A stretch of 64,000 nucleotides of DNA, taken from NCBI RefSeq assembly GCF_016859285.1, contig NC_053401.1:793969-857968 (forward strand), given 5' to 3'. The stretch is from Xiphias gladius. Its lineage: Eukaryota > Chordata > Actinopteri > Istiophoriformes > Xiphiidae. Below are positions 1-13,200 of this stretch, piece after piece (the stretch's first letter is position 1; each line of letters starts with the position of its first letter). The translations under genes and the position numbers were made by a program. Under the pieces are notes generated by a model, which saw only the letters and a program-made list of their open reading frames with translations, searched no databases and had not been told where the DNA came from.

Positions 1-657
1 ATTGAATTATCAAAACCCTTCTTCATTGATTTTGTGGTGATTTATTGACCAACTGTTTCAGCTCTAGAAGGAAATATTATGCACATTTTAAAACTTGTTA
101 TCGTTAACAAGGTAAATTTGACTATTTAATGTAGTATACAGTGTTCTAGGTCATATCCTTGCTACGTCCTGAGTCCTGTTCAATGGTGCCTGGTCTTTCT
201 AACCTGCGATTCAGACTTTCATCCTTGCATTTTACCTGATGAAGGTCTGACTAATTATTCTTCTTTTTGTTTCACTTGGGTCATTTTTAAGAGGAGTTAA
301 ATTTCAACCTGTATTTAGAAGAATTTAGAAGAAGAAAGCAAGAGAGAGCTGATTACAGAGACGTCCAGATTCGGCTAATCATCTCACAACATCTCAGGTT
401 CATCTTGCTCTGCCTCCATCTCTGCCTGCATTCAAAATGCGGAAATCTATTAACGGGACTCACGAAGATAAAAGATCTCCTGTTCAGTGTGAAGGCGAGA
501 AGAGGAGGCATACAGAGGGGATGGAGAGATGGAGAGGGGGAGGGAACCATCAATTATTTCCAACCCGGTGTCTCCTGGGAGCCCATTACTGCTCCACAAT
601 GCAGGCCTCCAGCCAACCAGCAGGTGGTCCTGTACAGACACACGTCAGGAATCTCAC
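1..657. other. lrp6 intron 9, left edge of window
   Basis: Lies downstream (minus strand) of the exon 9 donor. I saw no further YWTD or EGF coding motif here, so exon 10 is outside the window. The short ORFs around 353-650 have no recognisable protein features. Confidence 0.7.
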
Positions 658-947
658 CTTCAGAGTGATGTCGGTCCAGTAGATGCGGTTGTCGGTGATG
701 TCGAAGTCGAGCGCCGAGGCCTCCTTGACGCCAGTGAGCGGGATGGCCACGTTGTTGTTGTTGGTCTCCAGGGAGATGCGGCGGATGTCGGTGTGGCGGG
801 AGAAGAGCAGGAAGGCCTCGGGGACGATGCAGGTTCTCATGTCGGCGATGAGTTCGAGTCCGATGGGACAGCCGCACTGAACGCCCTGAGGCTTGTAGAG
901 GCAGAGGTGGCTGCAGCCGCCATTGTTCTCCGCACACGGGTTTGTAC
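658..947 (-). CDS. lrp6: lrp6 coding exon 9: EGF-like module 2 and start of propeller 3
   Basis: 290 nt, acceptor CCTCAG and donor GTGAGA, phases 1 and 0. It encodes [36 protein letters not shown] (six cysteines in total), then [36 protein letters not shown] and DITLK. It ends at residue 685; propeller 3 continues off the left edge. It is the last coding sequence seen; positions 1-657 are intron 9. Confidence 0.95.
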
Positions 948-3900
948 CTGAGGAGGGAGGTCAGAAGTGGACCAGGTGTTGACTTGGGCTGTTTGGTCTT
1001 ATCACTTTTTCACGGTGAAGGGCAACTTTACGCGTTGGCCGGAGATAGTTCGAATCTGTAGCGGCGGCTGAAGTTAGTGGTGCTGATGTACTGAACTACA
1101 CTGTCACTCAAGATTCCCGCTGCGTTATTGGGACAGGTGTTTCTGTTATTGTGTCCGCCCCGTTTGCGTCAGGGAGTGTAGGCTAAGCTACGGAAACGCA
1201 GCTCTGTGTGACGTAACGTAATACGGTTCGACCGCAGCACAAACTGCCGCCAGACAGTTGAAGCAACACGTCTGAAACACACAACAAACACTGAACATCA
1301 GAAGCTTCACGGAGGAGGATTCTTCCGACTGGCTCAGTTTCAGCTGGGTGTTCCTAATAAACTGGACACTGAGTGTACAAACACGTGCCTGTTCCTGGTG
1401 GGCTCTGAAACGCGAACGCCGCGACTCCCGGCGGGAGCTGTAAAATCCTGTCCGAGTACGCCAAACCGCTGTGCTGCGTTTTGGCGTCCGCTGAGCTTTT
1501 AATCACATAAACCCCTTCTCCTCCAGCTGGACGTCCCGGGCCGGTATTTCACCGTCTCACCGGTTCATGGGGCGACAGGACGGCAGGTTCATGCTCTAGA
1601 ACGTCCACTGTGTAGGGCTAACGTTAGCCACTCTGCCCACACTCACTTGCGGGATAGTCTACCTGAGGTGCTGAGTAGCTCATCGCATATTTGCTCAGTA
1701 AACATCTCAACACCATTATCGGCGCTTTCTTTCTATAATTATGGTGCTGACTAGTTCCGCCCCGTAACATAAGGACGCTACATGGATCAGCTGGTGAGGA
1801 CGACGACCTCTAGCCGCGACCTGTTAGCTGTAGCCTGCGCGGCATCATTTCGCGGCACGTGGCCGTCCGGCTGGAGACGGAGTTGGGAGGCCGCTGGTGG
1901 AGTTCATGCTGTTGAACCGATTTCACCAGCAGTTCGGGTGATTTATCACTAATGAACCACGCGTTTACAGGATTTCTTAGTGAAAAATGTTTTACAAACA
2001 GACCAGAACCAACAGCTAATCCCAACGTGACGGACACAGGGAACCCGCTTCTGTACTTCTCCTCTCGTCCGCAAACCACTCTGATTTTTTAATGTGAGCT
2101 AGGCCTAAATATTTAGTTTGATTCAATGAGTCAATGATTCCTTCAAGTAAAACTCAGAGGACCAGTCAGTAAAATCTACAACATAACCTACCTCATCTTT
2201 TATTTAAGGAGCTGCGACCCCACTACAAGTATCCGTTTCTGAATTTCAGTTGGGAGTCTTTGTTACAGTTGCAGTCAAATTGCTGTTTCAGAGCTTTTTC
2301 CATCCAAACAGGAAAAGGGGAAAAAATAAATAAATAAATAACGGGTAAACAGTGAATACTTTGAATTTTTGGCATGAAAACGGTGAAATCTGATGAAAGC
2401 AAACACCAGGACTCAAAACTGGCTTACTGGCAGCTTCAAAATCCTGATATAACCCTGAATAAAACTCCTTATCAAACCCAAAGCCCTGAGCAGTGGACTG
2501 TAAGAGAATGGACGAGTATATTTCCTGGATTCCAGAGAGGAGATGAGGAATGAGAGAAATTCCTTCTCTGGTCTTCATCATCATTATCTCAGAGGTAGCG
2601 GGGGGAGGAGGGGGGAGGATAGCAGCGGGTTTGCAGCTTCGTTCAGCGGAGCAGAAGTGCTGAAATATGAATGCCCCATTATCCCCGTTTCCCAGTCAGA
2701 CTGGGCTGCAGATTCTACAGGAACCACAACATCAGGATTCAGGAGCGAAAACACAACGAGCTGCAGGACTGAACATTTTAAAGGCCTGCAGCACCCAGCA
2801 GAGCTGCAGCTGCTGCTGAGCTGAAATGGAATAGAAAGGGAAAATGGAAATGACTAGTGCAGAACAGTCCCAATTTCAAATGAACAAAAATCAGTGGCGG
2901 ACAAAAGTTTGAGCCTCATTTTAAAAGGAACCGAGAGCTGAAGCAGGTCTTCTTTCCTCTGGGAGTTCCATGTGTGAGTTTCGAAAGAAAATATTACCTA
3001 CTTTGTGGTGGAGAAGTCGTCATGCCTATGTAGAATTAAAGAGGAACTGGGACTGAGACATACCCCACCCCATTATACTGGACTTTCACAAGTCCTAACT
3101 GGACACAACTCCCTCAAAGAGTGTGAAGTTTAATCTGGTGAAATTCAATCCGGCCTCGCAGAGTCACACAACTAGAATGTTTCATTTTTAGGCCCATGCA
3201 CTGAGACGATGTTGAAAAATAACAACACCCGTCCCAGCAGACTGAAACCAAGCGCTGGTCTCTAATGCTGCTCAAGATCCTGGACTTACCAAAGGACTGG
3301 TGTACGTATGTGGCCTTGAGTCCCATGAGGTCGGGCAGCTGGTCGATGATGAACTCTCTCTCCGCGGTGCGTTTGTGGACGCGTTCGATGCTGCGGCGCT
3401 GCCAGTCGGTCCAGTAGATGTAGTCGCCCAGCAGCGTGAAGCCGAAGATGTGGGGAAGTTTGTCCTCCACCAGCACCCGTCTACCCGTCCCGTCCATGTT
3501 CATCACCTGAGAGACAGACGGGCGGAGAGGTTACACGCCGGGCACGCCCGCAGCGCCGCGACACATACGCCAGGCTCACTGAAAACTGGATTTCTGCAGG
3601 GTTAATACTCATTAAATCTTTGGCACTGGATTTAAGATGCTGTACACTTACGGGAAAGAACCTGATTTCAAAATAAGAGAAATGGATTTAGGAGGAATTC
3701 GAACAGCAACAGCTCGCAGCTACAACCACACCTGCTTCATTTAACTGTTGCAAAACCTGTGAAAGTACAAGCACTCGAATGTTGAATGAAGAGGAAACGA
3801 GACCGAGGACTCACACACGTGTTACACCATACTGCGGAGTTCTGCCCTTAGCAGCTGCATGTAGAGAAGGTGCCTGTGTTCAGTCGACCTGTTTACGACT

Positions 3901-6900
3901 GAACCACCGCGATTGTTGCTTCTTTATGTTTCACGGAGGGAAATCCATTAAACTTTAGTATCGGTTCTGCTCAGCAAATCAAAAAAATAACAGGCCAAGA
4001 TTAAAACCATTTAGTCCAGGAGAGAAGAGCGTGTTAGGGTCCTGGTGTTTCAACGGCCTGGAGCCAGGCTACAATATGCCGGGGTGGTGATTAACAGAGC
4101 AGAGAGCAGAGAAGGACATAAAAACTGTTAAATCTATGCAAACGTATGCCAAGTCGTACTAACGGTTGTCCTCAAATCCATGCAGCGCACTGCTTCCCCG
4201 TCCCCTGACTGGGCTCCAACCAACATCAGCAGCACGAGCTCCCAGCGGCCCCTCAGCATGACAGTGCCTGTACCTGGATCAGCCGTCTACACTGGGGGGG
4301 GGGGTTGTGTAACATGCACGTAGGATCTCATGTCAAACCTCTATGATACTTCCATCAGCTTCCAACAACAGCGTCCTAAATTGTTTTCCCTCGTCCAAAA
4401 ACACCATCCGGGGACACCTGTCGAGATTAGCATCGACAGATCCAAGGGGGACGCAGGGAAATGGTGATGAGCCAGTCAGAGAGTTTATGGGCGGGCGGAC
4501 GCGAAATGTTTAGACAGAAAGTTTCTACACCATCGACAGCAAACACGGAAAATAAAAAATCTGAGGATGATATGGAGAGGACGACAGCAGGCTGCCGTGT
4601 TCGGCTGGTCTACAGTACTGCTGTTAAAGTAGTCCGGCATCTTTTAAATCGAGCTTCCACGCACACAGATGAGAAGAAAACGGGCGTGAAGAGTAAAAGG
4701 ACTCTGCCAGAGTCACACGAATTCATTCTCCCCTTGTTTAAATTGCTGTGTTTTTACAGTGGCCGGGACTCTCTGGGGAGCGGTGCTGAAAAGTAACTGC
4801 CGACTATTTGGATATTTCAATTGATTAACGGCTCTTTTTTGTTGTCAACTCTCACTTTGCTCTGGCCTCTTAAATGTGAGGACCTGCAGCTCTTCTCTGT
4901 CTCACGACGTTTTATAAAAACGTCTTCGGGTTTTGGGCTGTTGGCCGTGGAAACGGGAGCAACCTGAAGACATCGCCCTGGACTTGGGTGAACCGAGACT
5001 TGCCTTTTTTTCCTGACTTTTTATAGGCTAAAGAATTCATAAAGGAAATAATCCTCAGATTAATTGATGAAAAAAATAATAATCCTTAGCTGCAGCCCTA
5101 GAGTGGATTATCCTGGTGAAAGACACAGATTTCTTCTGTCGAGGGTTAACGTCCTTCAGAATAAGACTGACTGTTGTGTTTCGTAGTTAAAAGCAGCTGA
5201 AAGAAGTTTCATAACCTAATATCCGAAGAAAATCCTCAGGATGACGGCGCAGGAGGCTGATCCTGGACAAACCAAATCTACACGAGTCCACGAATCCCCG
5301 GCGGTGTGGACATTCTCCACATTGTGTTTCTCGCCGTGGATACTGAGCACGCTCGGAGGAGCTCAGGCGACCTGGCAGCACATCGCAGCGCCGCTAATTA
5401 GAAGCAACAGCCGGAGCAAACAAACAGCGGCGACATATGGCCGCCACATTTCGGCCTCTTCCTCTCTCACACTAACTTTGACATCTCACTTCTACGAACC
5501 AGCAGAGGCAGCGGCAGAGTTTCTCCAGGCAGAACTTGGACTGCGAAAGACCTGAAACCGAGTTCAAACAACCAGACACGGATACTAAGACGAGGAGAAA
5601 AAAAAAGAAAGGGATCAACCCAAAGTTCTGAGATACGAAGCAACGAGTTCAGTGTGTGGGTGCGTGATGCTCAACATGTTCGCCAGATTTTATTCTCCCC
5701 TTTAAAACCAAAGTAAGGGCAGAATTCACCTTCGCTCGGAGCCACGGCAGGTATCAGAAGCGCATGTGCTTCCTGTTAGAGGCCTCGGATCGTCCCCCAG
5801 CATCTCAAGCCCCCTTCTCTACGTGTTGGATCATTTCTGTCATTTACCCAAGGACAGACAGAGCCACACGAACACTGATTACATGAAATGCTGCTTGATT
5901 CACCGGGACCGGACGCGTGCGCGCGCCTGCAGGAGCCGCCTCGGGTTTTCTCTCATACGCCGTCCGCACATGATCAGCGGCAGGATTCCCTTCATTCGGT
6001 CCGGACGGTGCCCACGTCCACCAAGGTCTACACAGACCTCATGCACTGACAAACCTGAGCAATTAGCTTCATGATCGATTCATCTGCAGATTATTTCCTC
6101 AATTAACCAGCTGATCTATAAAACATCAGAAAACAGTGAAAAATGTCCCTCACACAGAGCGAGCTCATCAACTGTCCAGTTTTGTCGGACCGAAGCCAAA
6201 AATGCTAATGTTTACTCTAATGTAAGACCAGGAAAAGCAGCCAATCCTGACATTTGAGAAGATTAAACCGTGTGATTTTTGGTATTTTTGCTTTAAAAAA
6301 AAAAAATTGATCATCAGAACGGTTGGACCTAATTTTCTTTTAGTTGCCTAGCCCTTGCAACTGCGGTGTTTAGACGCCCAGTGAGGTACAGACAGAGCCA
6401 CACGAACACCCAGTGTCCACTTTCAGGGATTCTACAGGCTCGGCGACTTTCGTTAAGGTTTTCGAAAACCTCGTTTATACCACACGGAATGAAATGGAAG
6501 AAAATGATGGAGAAGCAGTCGGGACAATATGGCCTAGAATTATTTATTATTATGACATGTTTGTCGTTGTCATGTTTTTCCTAATGATGTAAGTGATTAA
6601 GTGAACACGACCTATAATATTTACTGTTTCTAATTTTTTCAAATGTCAGTATTTGATGTTTTTCTGCGTCCTGCATCACATTAAACTGAGTATCTTTGGG
6701 TTTTGGACCGGCGGCTGGAAAAAAACAAGACGTCACCTCGGGCATTTTATGGACGAAACAATGAGTCGTTACATCGAAAATAAAAAAATAATGAAAATAA
6801 TTGTTAGTTGCAGGCCAAACTGTTCCAACACACTTTTTTTCACGTTAATTCAGATTTGACTGTAATCCAGATGATTTCTGTTGGCGTTTCGTTGTTGGTT

Positions 6901-7243
6901 CTGGGGATTGTAAATGATCTGATAATAATTAGAGAGAAATGACCTGTTGAACTAATCTACGAGGTTCTCTGGGTCTAATCCTCCTTTTAAGACTCTGATC
7001 CATATTAAAAAGTGTTAAATCTCTGATAAGGTTATTTCTAAAACATGCAGTGTTTTACATTTCTCGACTTCAAGTGTCGAGAAATGTCAGGAATCTACAG
7101 AAGAGAAAAAATCTGAGGCCTGTAATCTGCTCATAGTCCTTTAACCGATCAACACAGCGTGGAGCGACGCTATTCGCTGCTCCCAGAACAGCCCCTGCGT
7201 GGCCGGCTGCCATCTTTCAAAACATCCTCCACACACACACACG

Positions 7244-7284
<41 letters not shown>

Positions 7285-10200
7285 AGAGTCAGAGAAACGT
7301 GGTGTGTATAAATATAAAATGAAGTTTCCATCCTCAGCTCGATGGCCTCAGCCAAAAGGTCTCCGCTGGTTTGGGAGTTGTGACCGCAGTGCGGCGACGG
7401 TTTCAGATTCTGGGTCTATTCTAAACAGAGCCAACCGCAGCTGGAGTGCAGGCCGCAATTGGAACCAGATGTGGGATCTCGCCGCAAAAAACGGGTCCTC
7501 CGAGAAACCTGGAGGGGGGAAGGGAGGCCGGCGGAGGCCCCTCCGCCCTTCCAACCTCGCGAAGGGCCGAGGGGCTCGCCGGGCGTCACCCGAAGCACTG
7601 CCATCTTTAAGGGGATCGGAAAAGGGGTTCCCCACCCTCGAGGGGCTCGGAAAGGGGGTTCAGGTGTGATCGTGCCTCCCCCGAGGAGGAAACCCAGAAT
7701 GTAAAACCCCCTAAAAACATGGCAGGATGGCGTGAGGATGCTAACCGCGGAGAAAGAAAAGGCTCCATCAGAGTCGTATCCTCTCTACCCAGCTGGTCTG
7801 TCGACACCCTCCGCAGCGCCCACGTTTAACAGTCGTGTTTGTGAGCTTTGATGTGGAGTTGAGCACATGATGTGGACAAAGTTTAACAGCTCTCTGAAAG
7901 ACTGACGGGGCCCGGAGACGAGAGAGCGCGGCTCGGGCTGACTAGTGTCAAAATGCAACCAATAGTCAAAAACTATTTGTATTAAAGCTTCTCGGCTTCC
8001 ACAGAAAGAGGCCAGAGACAGCTTTGTTGAGGTGACTGTAGTTTTTCTCACTAAAGGGAAATTCGTATCATTCTGAGTGTGTCATTTCCTGCAATTCTTC
8101 ACTCAGCGCGTGTTGAAGTTCTCCGTACACGCTGGTCAACCGATGTGATTTAAAGTGTGATGTCGTTCTACGGGGGCATAAATCATTCAACCCAAACAGA
8201 GGAAAGCCAGAGAGAATACTGAGGGTGCAAATGATTCCCGTCGGCATCAGCTGTGCTTTATGTTCACTGCTCGTTAGGATCGTCGATGCTGTGGCACAGT
8301 GTGAGGCTGCGTTGAAAAAAAACAAAAACGCCGCGCTCTCGCTAATCTGAGGGAGGCCCGTCCGTCTAAACGCCGGATCGTCCAGCAAAATCTGCCCAAA
8401 GCCCCTCAGCCCTCCAAGCACCGACTCTGCATGTTCTCGGTTTTGCTTTGCATACAAATCTCCGTGTTTTTAAGTCGTCTGACACACACACACACACACA
8501 CACACACTCTCGTGTCTGGGACGTACTGCTGTGTGTATTATGTGTCATGTTTGTTTAGGGCCCCTCCGTCACTTTGTGTGTGTTTTCATTGCGACCTGCC
8601 GGCAGACAGCAGAAGGAAATCAACTTTAAGCTACTGCGAACAATAGCCCAACGCCTTCAAATAAAAGAAGTCGCAGAAAGTGCATCCCGGTGGATTACTG
8701 CTGATTTCCTACTGTTTGTACAGTGGTCAAATCCCGTCCGAGAGCTGCAAACCATCGTGCGGTGTCCTGGCGTCTGACGGGCCTGCAGATTTATGGATCG
8801 GTTCCTGGACCTTCTGCTTTTGCAGAGTAACCTCCTCGATGTGACCTCGCACATTTTTGTTGGCGTGCGCTGCTGCATCGGTTTCGCCATGAGTTCAAAC
8901 AAAACTCCGGCCTGGTTTCAATGTTTTTTTTCTGGACCCCTTTGCACCAGCCCCCCCCCCCCAACGGACTGAAATGAATGAGCTGCGTTTTCACACAGTG
9001 ATGATGTCTGGTCTAAACATGTTCTTCAGCCCCATGTGGACTGGATTTCTGTCTGTAGTGCAGGGGTGGTGATTTTAATCACCCCCCACCCCAGTAATAA
9101 TTACAGCCACAGCGACCTCCTGTTTTTCTCCTCCCGTCGTTGAAATCCCGCCTCGAGCCTCGTCCTTGGATTCTGAGTTTTTTCATCCTGCTGGATTTTA
9201 TCAGCTCAGTGTGAAATTTGACTTTTGTGTGAAAATGGAGGAAGTTGAAAATGTTTCTGCTCATCTGAGACACCAACATAGAGGCCTATCTGGGAACCAA
9301 TATGAATGGGGGGGCAGGCCGCTGTTCCCTTTTCAGCCCAGTCAGACGTCAAACTGAATCTTTTCAACACGCGTCTCATGTCTTTGTGTTCACATCTGAC
9401 TGAGTTAGCTGGAAACACGTTTTACACAAAGAGTCTCATTCTGTTTTCTTGTCTTTTCCGCCAGAGGAGGTTGGACATTCTCCTGTTTTGGGTTTTTTAC
9501 TCGCCAGTCCTTTCACTGACTTCAGCCTGCCTTGCTCGTAGTGACAGGAAAAAGCGAGGTCAGAATCATGTTCACACTGACACTGTGGCACTCTGCGGCA
9601 CCGGCACTCCCGTTTAAACATCTCGGTCGACAACCGGGCCTTTCTGATCCCTTCACCGGAAACAGAGAAAAAGTCTTTCCTGCTTAAATCGACCTTCGGG
9701 AAATGTGTTAGGGCCAAACGCCAGGACCGATCACGTCGGTAAACATTCTGAAAGTGAGCGGCTGGCATGGCGATTTCATTTGGAAGGCTAAGGGGAAGTA
9801 TGAGTGTGTGTCTCTGACCGCCTCTGGTGGCCTTTGGCTCACTGGCCGGCCCCGTGGGAGGTCGTGTTCGGCGGTTAACCGTCGCAGCGAGCAGCAGCCG
9901 TGAAACCAGCAGGAGCTCGACTTTAAAGAGGTCGAGAACAAGAGCTCGCTGCTCTCATCCTACGGAGAGCACTGAACTGCTCCAGTCCCAGGTCAAGGCT
10001 CACGCACGCACGCCCAGAATGCAGAAACTGATAAAGAATAAAACACCAACCTCAATCTTATCAGTCTTGGCGTCTCCCCAGTAGATTTTGCGTTCGTCAT
10101 AGTCGAGCGCGAGGCCGTTGGGCCAGCCCAGGGAGGTGTTCGCCATCACCACTCGCTCCATCCCGTCCAGATCTGCCCGCTCGATCTTTGGCACCTCGCC

Positions 10201-13200
10201 CCAGTCAGTCCAGTACATGTACCTGAGCGGGTGGAAAAGAGAGCGATCACTGCAGGTTCGTGGCATCGTCGGCCTCCGCTGAACAACAAACAGCCGCTGC
10301 TTCATCTGAACGGTCTGATCTGAAGCTGCGATAATCAAACCAGATGTCGCGGGGGGAGACCGGGGCTTCAGCTTCTGATTTATCTGAACATTTGTATTTT
10401 CCATGAGATTCTTTTTTACAGGTCAGGTGATAGCGAAAATGCTTCTCGTGGTTTCCCGGAGCCCAGGCTGACCTATTTAAATGTCTACGAGCTAAAGACC
10501 TTCAGTTTACTGTCACACATGACAAAGAAAAGCACCAGAACGTCACACGGAGTCAGTGCAAACAGAAACGATCTGGCATTTAGAATGATTATTTCAAACT
10601 CAGTGTTTGCTGCAGCTCTACGGTAAACCAGGGAATTTTTGATGATGTTGTTGTCACCAGCTCTACGGGAGAAAGTTGAGGCTCATTGTTTTCTTACGGA
10701 CAGAACCTGGTTTTAACAGAATAGATTGAGATGTGAAACCCTTTTTTGTCTCGTTCAGCTGATCTGGAACTTGTTTCCACTAAAATCCAAACCACCCTGT
10801 AGATGACGGAGTAAACGGTTTAACTATGAGCTCAACTTTAGATGGTGGATTTGGGAGTCGTGTAACGGAGGGACAGTCTTGTCACTCAGTTAACTAGCCA
10901 CGGTTTGTCCAAAATTGTGTCCCTGTGGGAGACACCCGGGTCCTCTCCACTTGGCCTCAGAGACGTTCATTTCCTCGATGAATGGATTAATTATTCATCC
11001 TCAAATGTCTTGTTTTCTTCAACCAACAGTTTGCTAATGTTGAAAACTTTCCCATTTGAAACCGAAACTGAAGCTGCAGCCAGTGAATTTTTGACTTAAA
11101 CATTAATTGATTATTGAAACGGTCGCCGATTCATTTTCTATCGATGGGCTGATTGTTACAGCGGCCCGGGTGCATCATGGGAAATGCAGCAGAGTCCAGC
11201 GTTTTTAAACCAGAGTCCGGGACACGTCCACGTCTGCTGCTCAGATTTGGATCATTCTGTTCTTAATGCGTCTGTTCTAAGTCCAACTGCTTTATAGAAG
11301 AGACACACTGAAGCACTGCGGTTCAACCGACGCGCTACATGATTAATTAATATCGATTATCAGCCAAACTGACAGCTCCGTCATTTCGTTTCAAACATCC
11401 AGACTCATGCAAAACACTGATGCGAAACCTCTATAAGGAAAACTCATTTTTGCCATAAATCAGTTCCCGCTCACTGGTTTGACAATTCGCCCACACTGGA
11501 CTACTACACTCTCAGATATTGGATATAAGGGGGAGCTTCCTTTCTTTCAGCGCTGTGGTCAAATCTCTGACAGCAGACACATTTATAAAATTACTGGACA
11601 GCTGTTTATTTTCAGGCAACAATAACCTCTGATGCATTTAAGATGTTTGGCTCCACTTCTCACGTGTGAAGCACTTGGAGACACATCAGTATAAATTACG
11701 GTTTAGGGAAACATTTGAACTTGTACTTTGCATAAAAAGTCTGTAAAATGCAAAGCGAGTAGAGCACAGTAAAGACAAAGCTCCGTCAGAGTTACCCAAG
11801 ACCGAGTCACGGTCCCAAAACCACGACCTGTGTCAGCGAAAAAGAAAATACATTATGAAACTGGCGGCGTCGACTCACCCGGCCACTGGGTCCAGTACGA
11901 TGGCTCTGGGCTCATCCAGGTCCTCGGAGATCAGGATCTTGCGCATGGTCCCGTTGAGCCGGGTCACCTCGATGCGGTCCGTCCCGGTGTCGGTCCAGTA
12001 CAGATTTCTGGCGACCCAGTCGACCGCGATGCCGTCGGGGTGGTTCACCTGAGACGTGACCACGAACTGGGCGTCGCTGCCGTCCAGCAGGGAGCGGCGG
12101 ATGGCCTTCACGTCGTCGTCCGTCCAGTAGATGTACCCCTCCACCGGGTCGTAGTCGATGGCGATGGCGTGGCGGATGTCGTCCACCTGCAGGATGATGT
12201 CGGTGAAGTCCGGCGTGTCCAGGGAGATTCGCCGCAGGTCCGTCCGCCGAGCCAGCAGCAGCATCTGAGTCGCACCTGAAGAGGAGCGGAAAGGTTCGGG
12301 ATGTAAAACAAAAGGGGTCGGTTCACCCAAACTAGTACCAGACACGTGCTTTATCACTCAACCCGAGTCGTATCCAACCATGCAAACAGCTTGGCTTTTA
12401 TTCTTGAGCTACAAAAATGTTTTGTGAACTTAAGCTTTAATGTGACATTTTCGTTCAGTTGAAAAGAACCCAGCTGAATTCCTGCAGCCAGAGTTTCTGT
12501 CTGAAATGTAGTGCAGTAGAGCTACAGCACAGCATCGACCCAAAATACTCAAGTAAAGTACAAGTAAAAGTACCTCAAAAATGTACTTCTGAGTAAAGAA
12601 GCTGACTAAATATACTTAAATACTTCCCACCACTAGTTTTGGGCTACATTTGGTTCGTGGTTTGTACCTTGAACTGCCTGTATCCAAATCATCTGTTCAC
12701 TGACTCTAAACCAAACAAGTTTTTTGTGGCGTTGTTGAATAGAAGCAACAAATTAGCAAAGTTTTAACATCCCAAAGTGAACATTGTGTGGTATGTTGGC
12801 GGGGTGGGTGGTGGAGGGTTCCTGGTTTTCAGAGGAGAGACGTGGCTGCAGTCAAACAATAAACTTCAAGGTCAGACTGTGGCCACGTTTCACTGCTCCA
12901 ACCAGCAGATACTCTGGTTTAAGAAACAAAAAAAAAACCTCTACTGAAATAGTTAAACCCCCAGCAGTGAAAGGAGGCATTGTCTGCAGGGGGAGCATGT
13001 GATCCCATCTTTCACAAAAGCTTCCCCGCCTTCGCTCTTCTGTCGCTCTGCAGGCGAGGGTTACCGAAGCAAAAAAATGTAAATAAAAGAGGCAGAGGGA
13101 GGGAGGAGGGACATGTCCAGCTCGGTGATGGAGCGAGGTTCCCATGGCAACCGCAGGTCGGCCCGACACCGCCTTAAGCTGCTCGGGGCGTCCGGAGAGG

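Larger units (their letters stand above)
3507..10050. other. lrp6 intron 7 (6.5 kb), repeat-bearing
   Basis: No coding motif was seen on either strand. It holds three copies of the AT-rich dispersed repeat (about 4795-5102, 6072-6361, 6640-6815), two CA microsatellites, a 12-bp perfect inverted repeat at 7057-7087, and a GC-rich patch around 7490-7690. The 23-bp string GACAGACAGAGCCACACGAA plus CAC occurs twice, near 5856 and 6389. Confidence 0.6.

Noticed and set aside
405..951. Plus-strand ORFs opposite lrp6 exon 9
   Set aside because: Shadows of the conserved YWTD/EGF coding strand; the minus frame is clearly LRP6.
7416..7704. Overlapping ORFs on both strands in a GC-rich patch of lrp6 intron 7
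   Set aside because: No domain, no consistent frame, and the patch is inside an intron with correct flanking splice sites.
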